Shown here: positions 35,801 through 44,026 of the stretch, in pieces
How positions within the stretch are numbered: the first letter of the stretch is position 1
Layout: each line of letters starts with the position of its first letter
DNA from: Fodinibacter sp038258215
GTDB lineage: Bacteria; Actinomycetota; Actinomycetes; Actinomycetales; Dermatophilaceae
Reading direction: 5' to 3'
DNA: 64,000 bases
NCBI GenBank assembly: GCA_038258215.1
Contig: JBBSQC010000017.1
Coordinates: 6,617-70,616, forward strand
Program-made: the position numbers and the translations under genes
Notes under the pieces: model-generated
What the model saw: only the letters and a program-made list of their open reading frames with translations
Database searches by the model: none
Told to the model about the DNA's origin: nothing

Positions 35801-37146
35801 TGACCCGCCTCGTGCGCGGCGCCATGCTCGTGGTGCACTGGACCACGGTCGGACTCACCTCCGGTGCTGTCGTGCCGAGGATGCTGGCCCTGCTGGGTCT
35901 CTCGGTGGGCGGCATCCTGCTCACCGCTTCTCTGCTCGGTGCGCTGCCCGGCGCGTGGTCGGGCCCGGCCGCCCTGATCGGCGCCTCCTGCCTACTCGCG
36001 GTATTCGCCTTCGCCGCCCTGCGAACGGGGACGCTGCTTCACGGGCTGGTGCTGCTCAGCCCGATCGTGCCCCTCCTGACCTTCGCACTGTCGCAGACCG
36101 ATACGGCGCCCAGGACCCCCGACGCGGTCGAGGGAGCCGCGCGCGGGGGCGTGACCCTGGTCGCCATGCTCGGTGTTGCCGTCGGCCTCCTCGTGCTGGG
36201 CAGCCTTCCCGCGGCCTACGGCAGCGTGTGGCTCGCTCTCGGGTCGCTCGCCGACCGCCGGGGTGTGCAACAGGTCGATACCCACGGACGGTCCAGGGCC
36301 ACCCGGTTGTCGGTCGGCGCCACGCGAAGGGCTCGCGGGGTGGTGCTCTCACTCCCCGCGCTGATCGTGCCCGCGCTCGTGGTGGTGCTTCCCGTGGCGG
36401 GGTCGTGGTGGCTGGTCCACCGTGGAATCGAGACCGTGGCCGGGGACCTGCTCGAGCACCGTTGGTGGCTCGTGGGGTTGGCCGTCGCGTCGATCCTCCT
36501 CGGAGCGGGTGCGGCCTTCTTCTTCGGCGACCAGCTCCGACCCGCCACGCGCGTTCACCAGCCGGGGACGCAGTCGATGTCGTGGGACTACGGTCCGCTC
36601 GTCAGCACGGCCGGCATCAACGCCTCGTGGGCGGTGCTCTACGGCACGGGCTACTTCGTGATCGCGCTGGTGGCGATCTGGGCGGGGTTGGATCCCGGAC
36701 CGAGCCCCGCGTGGCTCGTGGCCCTCGTCGTCACCTCCCTCGTGCTGGGGGTCGCGCTCGGGCTGTTCTATCCCTTCGTGGCCCCGGTCCTCGCGCTGCG
36801 CGCGGTCGAACGGCGTGAGCTGGGCCGTGACCTCGAGCGGGCGGGTCGGCGGTTCGTCGTCGCGGACCCGGTGCCTCCTGCTGATCCGGGCTCCACGGGT
36901 GCCGGCGAGCTCGCGACGGCGAGTCGCTCGTACGCCGTCGACCTGGCCGAACGGGGCGTGGGGCACCGGTGGCTGGTGTCGGTGTCTCCCGGCGCCGACG
37001 GCCGGTCGCCCTCACTCGCTCCCCGTGGCGCGGAGATGCTCCGCCGACTCGACGAGGCGAGGGAGGTCCCCGCGCCGAGCGGTCTGTCGTGGCGAGTGCG
37101 CCGTGCGTCGTGGCGACTCTCGAAGAACCGGCGCGCCGGTGGGTAG
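32851..37146 (+). CDS. Giant patatin-like phospholipase fused to a multi-pass membrane region
   Basis: A 1431-residue protein. Patatin elements: glycine-rich oxyanion hole in GVVMNGGVSLAVWMGGVALELD (~26-47), nucleophile Ser80 in GTSAG and Asp280 in VVDGGVLANTP, a complete Ser-Asp dyad. Residues ~400-950 are mainly helical without a recognised motif. From ~990 onward come about seven or eight hydrophobic segments (e.g. MLALLGLSVGGILLTASLLG; ALLVALVVTSLVLGVALGLF near 1290), then a charged tail. DUF3376-type patatins of actinobacteria share this plan, but the membrane part is unusually long. Cleavage of phospholipids at the membrane is inferred; GGAG lies seven bases before the ATG. No operon partner is present. 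Confidence 0.82.
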   Translation: MTDDDAVQGLRGHDLSGVPGEEIRFGVVMNGGVSLAVWMGGVALELDHLVKAGAAGTGPYATLLALTGCTARVDVVSGTSAGGVNGAALALAQVNRHADLASLRDTWVEDGRIEALLRQPFRGAPSSLLKGDDHFLPKLNATMTRLAEPLDLVPPEQAPMDLTMATTVLVGNQEVTVDALGQRLPQSVHAARFRWKRPADAEDDADPFSASRIATTAAQMALAARASSSFPVAFEPTFVPVPTEGTPDTDSTGLRPSMTDVVEEWGDAHPARDRSRFVVDGGVLANTPTRSAIEAIERMPAEGPVRRIMLLVYPHAPAPGPDPADTLGEPPTVTGAISGLLGVLSAQGSRTFVDELEDHNIRAAGRRGTRSDILGGLGDRRGGAEPQTLEGLGGQLFAHYRRLRIWHAARDLARHQVGRRPPATWPEGDDVWDYERIRRAAELAQQEVERSSQVGGEDSSRPVLAIPYLPDAYPTRNSPDPGVPWRWGVAGAVAVAETVNELLRDLVWVLPAGEDSETARAARKRVTERIRDIRECRRVTDDPWEADEVLAALCPDQLYWGLRLASYARLMGDGGDAGVRAAIARVATSEYVRHFTLSKDEAAAGTWRAVVSDHLDTRLLLDPARPGGGAGRAVAAHVDAVVAELLTVVPVLRRLADAGSAATVLRAAEVLGDSRSLHRWRDALAPGSVEVTASELLTTLLQLEVVCTTIGDESMTGSTIPIELVQLSAQTRNAFARYSTTADDKLGGWSIKRFGGFLKRSWRVNDWTWGRLDAATVLCRTVLDPARVRRVAVLSAYLDTDPDPWRLAERTVDDLVDSLFAGTELSADPRVRELRDKAVTEVKGAFHVTSIPTGQLPPSMPALADLFAWSVHLSIVAQEVAALTAAIREDRADGANPRSRGELFVAAEAPLIQRLEDHRREGTPVSGPDRASLLCAFDRAGVGREPLADEASSDLMIRNASTAGAVTATVLDSPTSGLGAVRPLTRLVRGAMLVVHWTTVGLTSGAVVPRMLALLGLSVGGILLTASLLGALPGAWSGPAALIGASCLLAVFAFAALRTGTLLHGLVLLSPIVPLLTFALSQTDTAPRTPDAVEGAARGGVTLVAMLGVAVGLLVLGSLPAAYGSVWLALGSLADRRGVQQVDTHGRSRATRLSVGATRRARGVVLSLPALIVPALVVVLPVAGSWWLVHRGIETVAGDLLEHRWWLVGLAVASILLGAGAAFFFGDQLRPATRVHQPGTQSMSWDYGPLVSTAGINASWAVLYGTGYFVIALVAIWAGLDPGPSPAWLVALVVTSLVLGVALGLFYPFVAPVLALRAVERRELGRDLERAGRRFVVADPVPPADPGSTGAGELATASRSYAVDLAERGVGHRWLVSVSPGADGRSPSLAPRGAEMLRRLDEAREVPAPSGLSWRVRRASWRLSKNRRAGG

Positions 37147-37174
37147 AGCCCGGTCCGTGCCGGACTGGAGGACG

Positions 37175-38962
37175 TCAGCGGCCGCCCACGGTCCCGTCAC
37201 GCCGCGGGTCCGCGCCGCCCACCAGTCGGTGCCGTTCCACGGCGATGATCGACAGACCGCTGCTCTGCTCGACGACGTTCACCTGGTGGCCCCGGGCCGT
37301 CAGTGCGTCGGAGAGGGCCTGGACGTCGTAGTCGGTCGTGACACCGGGCGTCGGTGGCTCGATGTCGGTGCTCCCGTTGCGGTTCATGTGGTGCGGCACG
37401 TTCGCCGCCTCCTGGGGGTCGAGACCGAAGTCGATGAGGTTGACGATCGACTGCGCGGTGTAGGCGATGATCCGCGACCCGCCGGGAGACCCGGTGACGA
37501 ACTCGACTCTGCCGCAGCGGTCGAAAATGATGGTGGGCGACATCGAGCTGCGAGGGCGCTTGCCGGGCTCGACGCGGTTCGCGACCGGCCGACCGTCGGC
37601 GCCGACGGCCTCGAACGAGAAGTCGGTGAGCTCGTTGTTGAGGAGGAAGCCGGCTCCGGGCACCATGACCCCGTTGCCGAACGAGCTCTCGACGGTGGTC
37701 GTCGCGGACAACGCGTTGCCCCAGCGGTCGATGATCGACAGGTGGCTGGTGCCGTGCTCGGTGTCGGTCGCCTGCGGGCTGGTCGGGTCGAACGCCCCTG
37801 GGGGAGTGCCGGGTTGGGCCGTGCCCATGTCAGTGTCGGTGATGAGCGCTGCGCGCGAGGCGAGGTAGCGCTTGTTGAGCATCCCCTTGGTGGGCACCGT
37901 GACGAAGTCGGGGTCGCCCACGTAGAGGTTGCGGTCGGCGAAGGCGAGCCGGCCGGCCTGGGAGAAGAGGTGCACGGCCTCGACGCCCAGGGGGTCATCG
38001 CCGAGGTCGAAGTTCTCGAGGATGCCGAGCATCTGCCCCACGGCCAGAGCCCCCGAGGACGGCGGCCCCATCCCGCACACCCGGTGTCCCCGGTAGGTGC
38101 TGCAGACGGGTGCGCGCTCGACCACCTCGTAGGCCTTGAGGTCGGCGAGGGTCATGTCTCCGGGGATGTTGAGGTCGGTGTTCACGGCCTTGACCAGGGA
38201 CCGGGCGATGCGACCGGTGTAGACGGCATCCGCGCCCTGCGTGCCCAGGGCCGTCATCGTCGCGGCGTAGTCCCGGCTGCGGATCTTCGTGCCCGCGGGC
38301 TTGGACGCGCAGTCGGTCGTGCTGCCGTTGGTGAAGTAGGCGAAGGCGACCGGGTCGCGGAAGTAGAGCCGGTCGGTGCAGCTCGGGTTGGCCGCGAGCA
38401 GCCCGTCGACCTGGTCGGCGGTGCGCTGGCTGAGGGGGAAGCCGTTCCGGGCCAGCTTCCTCGCCGGGTTGAACAGCCGCTTCCACTGGAGTCGGCCGTG
38501 GGCCTTCTGCAGGACCTCCATCACCTCCGGGTTGCCCGGCACGCCGACGGACAGGCCGCTCTGCCACGCCTGGGTGAAGTCCAGGCCGGCGAACCGGTCC
38601 TCCGTGGCCGCCAGCGGAGCCTTCTCGCGGGCGTCGTAGGTGGTCGTGGTGTCGGTCCTGGCGTCGTGGTAGACCACGAACGAGCCCCCGCCGATCCCGG
38701 TGGACTGGGGCTCGACGAGCCCGAGCACCGTCTGGACCGCCACGAAGGCGTCGGCGGCCGTGCCGCCCTTGCGGAGGATCTCCTCGCCGGCCCGAGTCGC
38801 GAGCGGGTTGGTCGTCACGACCATCTCCCGGTGCTTGGTCACCGCCTGGGGGAGCCCCCCGTCCGTCCCGTGCGCCCCGTGCGCTGCGGCCGGAAGCACG
38901 GCGAGCGTGGAGCCGACGAGGGCGGCTACCGCCCCGAGTGCCAGAGTGCTACCTCGACGCAT
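37175..38962 (-). CDS. ggt: Gamma-glutamyltransferase, secreted
   Basis: A 595-residue proenzyme. A signal peptide (MRRGSTLALGAVAALVGSTLAVLPAAAHG) directs export. The autocatalytic nucleophile is Thr405 in EHGTSHLSIIDRWGN (family pattern T-[ST]-H-x-S-x-x-D), which splits the chain into large and small subunits. Later conserved parts include PGGSRI and DPQEAANVPHHMN. The enzyme cleaves or transfers gamma-glutamyl groups of glutathione-like compounds outside the membrane. The ATG at 38962 has a GGAGG site; a TTG four codons upstream is less likely. Confidence 0.93.
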   Translation of the reverse strand: MRRGSTLALGAVAALVGSTLAVLPAAAHGAHGTDGGLPQAVTKHREMVVTTNPLATRAGEEILRKGGTAADAFVAVQTVLGLVEPQSTGIGGGSFVVYHDARTDTTTTYDAREKAPLAATEDRFAGLDFTQAWQSGLSVGVPGNPEVMEVLQKAHGRLQWKRLFNPARKLARNGFPLSQRTADQVDGLLAANPSCTDRLYFRDPVAFAYFTNGSTTDCASKPAGTKIRSRDYAATMTALGTQGADAVYTGRIARSLVKAVNTDLNIPGDMTLADLKAYEVVERAPVCSTYRGHRVCGMGPPSSGALAVGQMLGILENFDLGDDPLGVEAVHLFSQAGRLAFADRNLYVGDPDFVTVPTKGMLNKRYLASRAALITDTDMGTAQPGTPPGAFDPTSPQATDTEHGTSHLSIIDRWGNALSATTTVESSFGNGVMVPGAGFLLNNELTDFSFEAVGADGRPVANRVEPGKRPRSSMSPTIIFDRCGRVEFVTGSPGGSRIIAYTAQSIVNLIDFGLDPQEAANVPHHMNRNGSTDIEPPTPGVTTDYDVQALSDALTARGHQVNVVEQSSGLSIIAVERHRLVGGADPRRDGTVGGR

Positions 38963-39175
38963 GGTGACCTCCAACGCGGCGACCCGCCGCCCCTGTGGCT
39001 CGGGCCTGGTCCCCGCACGCTAGCGATCCCGCGCGTCGTTGTCCTGTTGGAGGGTGACGGGGGGATCGCGATGTCCCCAGGGATGCCGCGCGGCGTGCTG
39101 GAGTGACCTACTGGTCGATCTCAGCACGGGGAGCGCCGGATGCTGAGCGCTGCGTCCGGCATCCCGGCGGCTCCC

Positions 39176-39181
39176 TAGACT
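39176..39181 (+). promoter_or_regulatory. Leaderless -10 box of asd
   Basis: TAGACT, six bases before the ATG at 39188, without a Shine-Dalgarno. Confidence 0.65.
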
Positions 39182-39187
39182 GGCGCC

Positions 39188-40222
39188 ATGCGAATCGGAG
39201 TCTTCGGCGCGACCGGTCAGGTCGGCAACGTCATGCGCACCCTGCTGTTCGAGCGGAACTTCCCCGTCGAGCAGATCCGGTACTTCGCGTCCGCTCGATC
39301 GGCCGGCACCACGCTGCCGTGGGGCGACACGGACATCATCGTCGAGGACACCGCGACGGCCGACTTCGGCGGCCTCGACGTCGCCCTCTTCTCCAACGGT
39401 GGAGCGACGAGCAAGGAGTGGGCCCCCCGGGTGGCCGCGGCGGGAGCCGTGGTCATCGACAACTCCAGCGCCTGGCGCAAGGACCCCGAGGTGCCGCTGG
39501 TCGTCTCCGAGGTCAACCCTGACGACCTCGACCGCCTGCCCAAGGGGATCGTCGCGAACCCCAACTGCACCACGATGGCCGCGATGCCGGTGCTCAAGCC
39601 GCTGCACGACCTCGCCGGTCTCGTGCGGCTTCGCGTGAGCAGCTACCAGGCGGTCTCCGGGTCCGGCGGCAAGGGGCTCGTCGAGCTCGACTCCCAGCTG
39701 CGCGGGGGCTACGCCGCGGGTGACCCGACTGCGCTGGCCCTCGACGGGTCGGCCCTCGCGCTTCCTGCCCCCGCCCTGTATGCCGTGCCCGTCGCCTTCA
39801 ACGTCGTGCCCCTCGCCGGCTCCGTCGTCGACGACGGCACGCTCGAGACCGACGAGGAGCAGAAGCTGCGCAACGAGTCGCGCAGGATCCTGCACGCACC
39901 CGACCTCCTCGTGTCGGGCACCTGCGTGCGGGTGCCGGTCTTCTCCGGGCACAGCCTCGCCATCCACGCCGAGTTCACGGATGACATCAGCCCCGAGGAG
40001 GCCGTCGAGGCCCTCACCCGGGCCCCCGGGGTCGTCGTCACCAACGTGCCGAACCCCCTCCAGGCGACCGGGCGGGACGAGGTGTTCGTCGGACGGGTGC
40101 GGCGCGACCAGGCCGCGCCCGACGGCAAGGGGCTCAACCTCTTCGTCGTCGGGGACAACCTGCGCAAGGGCGCGGCTCTCAACGCCGTGCAGATCGCCGA
40201 GGAGCTCCTCAAGCGTCGCTGA
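39188..40222 (+). CDS. asd: Aspartate-semialdehyde dehydrogenase
   Basis: A 344-residue enzyme of the aspartate pathway (Met, Thr, Lys and diaminopimelate synthesis). NADP-binding GATGQVGNVMRTLL at the N-terminus and active-site Cys127 in NPNCTTMAAMPVL, with SSAWRKDPEVPLVVSEVN typical of the family. An aspartokinase gene, often the upstream partner, is not present. It is expressed from its own leaderless promoter. Confidence 0.96.
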   Translation: MRIGVFGATGQVGNVMRTLLFERNFPVEQIRYFASARSAGTTLPWGDTDIIVEDTATADFGGLDVALFSNGGATSKEWAPRVAAAGAVVIDNSSAWRKDPEVPLVVSEVNPDDLDRLPKGIVANPNCTTMAAMPVLKPLHDLAGLVRLRVSSYQAVSGSGGKGLVELDSQLRGGYAAGDPTALALDGSALALPAPALYAVPVAFNVVPLAGSVVDDGTLETDEEQKLRNESRRILHAPDLLVSGTCVRVPVFSGHSLAIHAEFTDDISPEEAVEALTRAPGVVVTNVPNPLQATGRDEVFVGRVRRDQAAPDGKGLNLFVVGDNLRKGAALNAVQIAEELLKRR

Positions 40223-40243
40223 GCGCGGTCTGCACCGCTCGTC

Positions 40244-42214
40244 TCACCGCACAGCGCGCCACACGGACTCCTCCGTGCTCTCGCCCGGCTCCCAGTCCCT
40301 GATCCACGGCCCCGTGCCTTCGCTCGGGTCCAGCACACCCTCCTCGAGCCAGGTCACGTCCCCGGCCAGCACGGCGCCCGCGAGCTTGCGGTCGATGTCG
40401 TCGGTGTTGGTCCACAGCTCGTCGAACAGGGTGTCCACCCGCAACCTCGCCTGGGAGCAGAACGCGTCCGCGAGCCGCTGGGCCGACCGGCCGCGTTCCG
40501 GGTCGTCGGCGAGGAGCATCTCCGCGCGCACGCACGCCGCCGACATCGCGAACAGCTCGGCCCCGATGTCGACCACCCGGCCGAGGAACCGCTGGTGCTG
40601 CTCCATGGCGGCCTGCCAGCGCGACATCCCGTAGAACGTCTGGCGCGCGAGCCTGCGAGAGGACCGCTCCACGAACCGCAGGTGTCGCGCGAGGGGGCCG
40701 AAGTCGGCGTAGGAGGTGGGCACCGACCCGGCTCCGGCGACGAGCTGGGGGAGCCACTTCGCGTAGAAGCCGCTCGCCCCGGCCGCGGCCTTCGCCTTGG
40801 CCTGGAGGTCCGCATCTGGTGAGGCCAGGTCTCCAGCGGCCTTGAGGTGCTCATCGACCGCCTCGCGGGCGATGAGGAGGTGCATGATCTCGCTGGAGCC
40901 CTCGAAGATCCGGTTGATCCGCAGGTCCCGCACGAGCTGCTCGGCGGGCACCGCGCGCTCGCCGCGGGCCGCCAGCGAGGCCGCCGTCTCGTAGCCCCGT
41001 CCACCGCGGATCTGCACCAGCTCGTCGGCGACGAGGCACGCCATCTCACTCGCCCAGAGCTTGGCGAGCGCCGCCTCGATCCGGATGTCGGTGGCCCCGG
41101 CGTCCGCGAGCGCGCAGGACAGCTCCACGACGGACTCCAGCCCGTAGGCGGTGGCCGCGATGAAGGCGATCTTCCCGCCCACCGCTTCGTGCTTGCCGAC
41201 GGGCCGACCCCACTGGACCCGCTCGCCGGACCACTCGCGCGCGATCTTCAGCGCCCACTTGGCGCCCGCGGAGCACATGGCCGGGATCGAGAGGCGGCCG
41301 GCATTCAGCGTCGTGAGCGCGATCTTGAGGCCCTCGCCCTCCTTGCCGAGCCGGTCCTCGACCGGCACCCGCACCTGGTGCAGGCGGGTCAGCCCGTTCT
41401 CGATGCCGCGCAGGCCCATGAACGCGTTGCGGCGCTCGACGGTGATGCCCGGCGCGGTGCCCTCCACGACGAACGCGGTGATGCCGCCACGCCCGCCCTC
41501 GTGCTTCGGCACCCGGGCCATGACGACGAGCAGCTCGGCCACGACCCCGTTGGTGGTCCACAGCTTCACGCCGTCGATGAGGTATGCCGTGCCGTCGTCG
41601 GTGAGTGTGGCCGTGCTCTCCATCCGGGCGGGGTCCGACCCGACGTCGGGCTCGGTGAGGAGGAAGGCCGAGATGGCGCCGGCCGCGCACCGCGGGAGGA
41701 ACCGCTCCTTCTGCTCGGACGTGCCGACGAGCTTGACCGGCTCGGGCACACCGATCGACTGGTGGGCGGACAGCAGGGCGCCCAGCGACGGGTGCACCGA
41801 GCCGACGAGCATCAACGCCCGGGCGTACCACCGCATGGTGAGCCCCAGCCCGCCGTACTCCGTGGGGATCTTCATCCCGAAGGCGCCGACCTCGGCGAGG
41901 GCGGCGAGGTCCTCGTCGGGGATCTGGGCCTCGGCCTCGATCCGTGCACCGTCCATCCCGGCACAGACCTCGCGCAGCCGGGCCATGAACGCCTCGCCGC
42001 GGGCCTCGTCATCGGGCTCAGGTCGCGGGTGCGGGTGGACCAGGTCGAGGTCGAAGCGCCCGAGGTAGAGCTCCTTGGCGAAGCTGGGGCTGCTCCATCC
42101 GCTCTCGCGGGCGTCCTCGGCGACCTGCCGGGCCTCCCGCTCGGACACCTGTGGGCTGCCGGTCGCACCGGCTCCAGTGCTGCTCGGGTCGGTCGTGTGC
42201 GTGGCTGCGCTCAT
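40244..42214 (-). CDS. Acyl-CoA dehydrogenase, FadE type
   Basis: A 656-residue flavoenzyme. The central ACAD domains are clear: IPTEYGGLGLTMRWYARALML, SAFLLTEPDVGSDPARM (FAD/substrate contact) and LWTTNGVV, then the C-terminal helical domain with a candidate catalytic Glu in RIFEGSSEIMHLLIAR and a further ~200-residue extension. Larger ACADs of this type (about 600-650 residues) resemble very-long-chain enzymes of fatty-acid oxidation. A GGGAG site precedes the ATG. It is divergent from the acyl-CoA-binding-protein gene, 49 bases away, which fits a shared acyl-CoA role. Confidence 0.9.
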   Translation of the reverse strand: MSAATHTTDPSSTGAGATGSPQVSEREARQVAEDARESGWSSPSFAKELYLGRFDLDLVHPHPRPEPDDEARGEAFMARLREVCAGMDGARIEAEAQIPDEDLAALAEVGAFGMKIPTEYGGLGLTMRWYARALMLVGSVHPSLGALLSAHQSIGVPEPVKLVGTSEQKERFLPRCAAGAISAFLLTEPDVGSDPARMESTATLTDDGTAYLIDGVKLWTTNGVVAELLVVMARVPKHEGGRGGITAFVVEGTAPGITVERRNAFMGLRGIENGLTRLHQVRVPVEDRLGKEGEGLKIALTTLNAGRLSIPAMCSAGAKWALKIAREWSGERVQWGRPVGKHEAVGGKIAFIAATAYGLESVVELSCALADAGATDIRIEAALAKLWASEMACLVADELVQIRGGRGYETAASLAARGERAVPAEQLVRDLRINRIFEGSSEIMHLLIAREAVDEHLKAAGDLASPDADLQAKAKAAAGASGFYAKWLPQLVAGAGSVPTSYADFGPLARHLRFVERSSRRLARQTFYGMSRWQAAMEQHQRFLGRVVDIGAELFAMSAACVRAEMLLADDPERGRSAQRLADAFCSQARLRVDTLFDELWTNTDDIDRKLAGAVLAGDVTWLEEGVLDPSEGTGPWIRDWEPGESTEESVWRAVR

Positions 42215-42251
42215 CGTGGCTCCCTTGCCGTCGGACCCCCAGTCTCCCCCC

Positions 42252-42257
42252 TAGAGT
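42252..42257 (+). promoter_or_regulatory. Leaderless -10 box of the acyl-CoA-binding-protein gene
   Basis: TAGAGT, six bases before the ATG at 42264; no ribosome-binding site. Confidence 0.65.
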
Positions 42258-42263
42258 GTCGGG

Positions 42264-42521
42264 ATGGCTGAGAACGACGCGGACTTCCAGGCCGCGGTCG
42301 CGGCGGTGCCGGGGCTGTCCCAGGACCCGGGCAACGAGACCAAGCTGAGGCTGTACGCCCTCTACAAGCAGGCCACCGAGGGTGATGTGCAGGGCAAGCG
42401 CCCCGGCTTCACCAACCTCGTCGGCCGCGCGAAGCACGACGCCTGGGCGGCCGTGCGGGGCACCGACACCGAGGCGGCGAAGGCGGAGTACGTCGAGGTC
42501 GTGCGCGGCCTCACCCCCTGA
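42264..42521 (+). CDS. Acyl-CoA-binding protein (ACBP)
   Basis: An 85-residue protein of the four-helix ACBP fold. Conserved residues for CoA binding lie in LYALYKQATEGDV (YKQAT-GD) and HDAWAAVRGTDTEAAKAEYVE (W...KG-...A...Y). ACBPs buffer long-chain acyl-CoA in the cytosol. They are widespread in eukaryotes and patchy in bacteria. The divergent acyl-CoA dehydrogenase supports the assignment. Confidence 0.92.
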   Translation: MAENDADFQAAVAAVPGLSQDPGNETKLRLYALYKQATEGDVQGKRPGFTNLVGRAKHDAWAAVRGTDTEAAKAEYVEVVRGLTP

Positions 42522-42529
42522 CCCCCTCC

Positions 42530-42620
42530 CAACTTTCCCGCATGGAGCAGGCACCTTCAGCTCAGCACCTCATCGGTGGTGGTGCGAACGTGAAGGTTCC
42601 GGGATCGGGCGGGAAAGTTG
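42530..42620. repeat. Imperfect 91-base palindromic element
   Basis: Outer arms CAACTTTCCCGC (42530-42541) and GCGGGAAAGTTG (42609-42620) are exact complements. An inner ACCTTCA and TGAAGGT pair and a GCACC/GGTGC pair continue the fold. It lies nine bases after the ACBP stop. No coding potential is apparent. The remaining bases to 42735 hold only the putative ACC deaminase promoter. Confidence 0.75.
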
Positions 42621-42735
42621 AGGCACCGCGGCCTCGTCGCGAGTCCGGAAGGCGGCTCGGCGGACACGGAGCCAGCCTGACGCAAGGGTGTGGTCCTTCG
42701 CACACGGTTTTGGGCCGCGGTGGTAGACCAGAGCC

Positions 42736-43755
42736 ATGCGACTCGATGAGTTTCCCCGTCACCCGCTGACGTTCGGGCCCAGCCCACTGCAACACCTGCG
42801 GCGGCTCAGTGACCACCTCGGTGGTGCGCAGGTCTGGGCCAAGCGCGAGGACGTCAACAGTGGCCTCGCGTTCGGCGGCAACAAGATCCGCAAGCTCGAG
42901 TACATCGTCCCCGACGTGCTCGCGAGCGGGGCCGACACCCTCGTCTCCATCGGTGGCTACCAGTCCAACCACACCCGCCAGGTCGCTGCCGTCGCGGCGC
43001 ACCTCGGGTTGAAGTGCCGTCTCGTGCAGGAGAAGTGGGTGCCCTGGGACGACCCGGTCAACGACAAGGTCGGCAACATCCTGCTGTCCCGGATGATGGG
43101 TGCGGACAGCCGCCTGGACCCCCACGGGTTCGACATCGGCATCCGCGACTCCTGGAAGGAGGCGCTGCGAGAGGTCGAGGAGGGTGGCGGCATCCCCTAC
43201 CCGATCCCCGCGGGTGCCTCCGAGCACCGCCTGGGTGGGCTGGGCTTCGCCAATTGGGCCTTCGAGGTGGCCGAGCAGGAGAGGGCCCTCGATGTCCACT
43301 TCGACACGATCGTCGTCTGCACCGTCACCGGGTCGACGCACGCCGGGATGATCGCCGGGTTCGCGGCTCTCGAGGACCTCACCGGAGTGCGCCGCAGGGT
43401 CATCGGCATCGACGCGTCGGCCACGCTGGACACGACGCGGGACCAGGTCGCGAGGATCGCCCGCCACACGGCGAAGCTCATCGAGCTGGGTCGGGACCTG
43501 CGTGACGACGAGATCACCGTGCTCGAGGGGTGGGCGGGGGAGCTCTACGGTGTGCCCGTCGACTCCACGATGGAGGCCATGCGCCTGGGTGCCGAGCTCG
43601 AGGCGATGATCACCGACCCGGTGTACGAGGGGAAGTCCCTCGCCGGGCTGATCGACCTCGTGCGCGGCCGCGACATCCCGCCGGGCTCGACGGTCCTGTA
43701 CGCGCACCTCGGTGGCCAGCCGGCGATCAACGCCTACCACTCCCTCTGGCCCTGA
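42736..43755 (+). CDS. acdS: 1-aminocyclopropane-1-carboxylate (ACC) deaminase
   Basis: A 339-residue PLP enzyme that converts ACC, the plant ethylene precursor, to 2-oxobutanoate and ammonia. The PLP lysine is Lys50 in FGGNKIRKLEY, and TLVSIGGYQSNHTRQ follows. Residues that separate true ACC deaminases from D-cysteine desulfhydrases are retained: Tyr297-Glu298 in DPVYEGK and Leu325 in YAHLGG. Much of the chain matches pseudomonad AcdS (e.g. GFDIGIRDSW, PIPAGASEH). No acdR regulator lies beside it. A TAGACC hexamer six bases before the ATG suggests a leaderless start. Confidence 0.92.
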   Translation: MRLDEFPRHPLTFGPSPLQHLRRLSDHLGGAQVWAKREDVNSGLAFGGNKIRKLEYIVPDVLASGADTLVSIGGYQSNHTRQVAAVAAHLGLKCRLVQEKWVPWDDPVNDKVGNILLSRMMGADSRLDPHGFDIGIRDSWKEALREVEEGGGIPYPIPAGASEHRLGGLGFANWAFEVAEQERALDVHFDTIVVCTVTGSTHAGMIAGFAALEDLTGVRRRVIGIDASATLDTTRDQVARIARHTAKLIELGRDLRDDEITVLEGWAGELYGVPVDSTMEAMRLGAELEAMITDPVYEGKSLAGLIDLVRGRDIPPGSTVLYAHLGGQPAINAYHSLWP

Positions 43756-43767
43756 CGGTCGCGCGCG

Positions 43768-43983
43768 CCGCGGGGCCCGCGGGGGGGGGGGCGGGCGGGC
43801 CCCCGGGGCCGGGTCGCGGGCCGGGGCGGGGCCGGCAGCCGGGCGGGGGGGGGGCTGAGGACCCCCCCCCCGGCGGGGGTGGGGGGGGGGTGGTGTACCC
43901 CCCGGGGGGGGCTTGTGTGCCGGCCCGGGGCGCCGCCCGGGGGCGCGGGGCGCCCGCCGCCCCCCCCCCCGGGCCCCGTGACT
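43768..43983. other. Extreme G/C homopolymer tract, possible assembly artefact
   Basis: About 215 bases made almost only of G and C, including several runs of ten or more G or C, with almost no A or T. It lacks codon structure and has no plausible gene. Either it is a true G-quadruplex-prone repeat or a low-quality consensus. Confidence 0.8.
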
Positions 43984-44026
43984 CGCTCAGGTCCTGCCAC
44001 TCACTCAGGCCGGGTCGATCACTCAG
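43981..44026. repeat. 18-base imperfect tandem repeat at the end of the PKD gene
   Basis: ACTCGCTCAGG at 43981, ACTCACTCAGG at 43999 and a third partial copy at about 44017 recur with 18-base period; the third includes the stop codon of the PKD-protein gene. Confidence 0.6.

Noticed and set aside
33157..35838. 893-codon frame antisense to the patatin gene
   Set aside because: Low-complexity translation with no motif; the plus-strand gene has a full patatin active site.
43756..44022. Small gene in the G/C tract
   Set aside because: The frames consist of poly-Gly/Pro/Arg runs produced by homopolymers.
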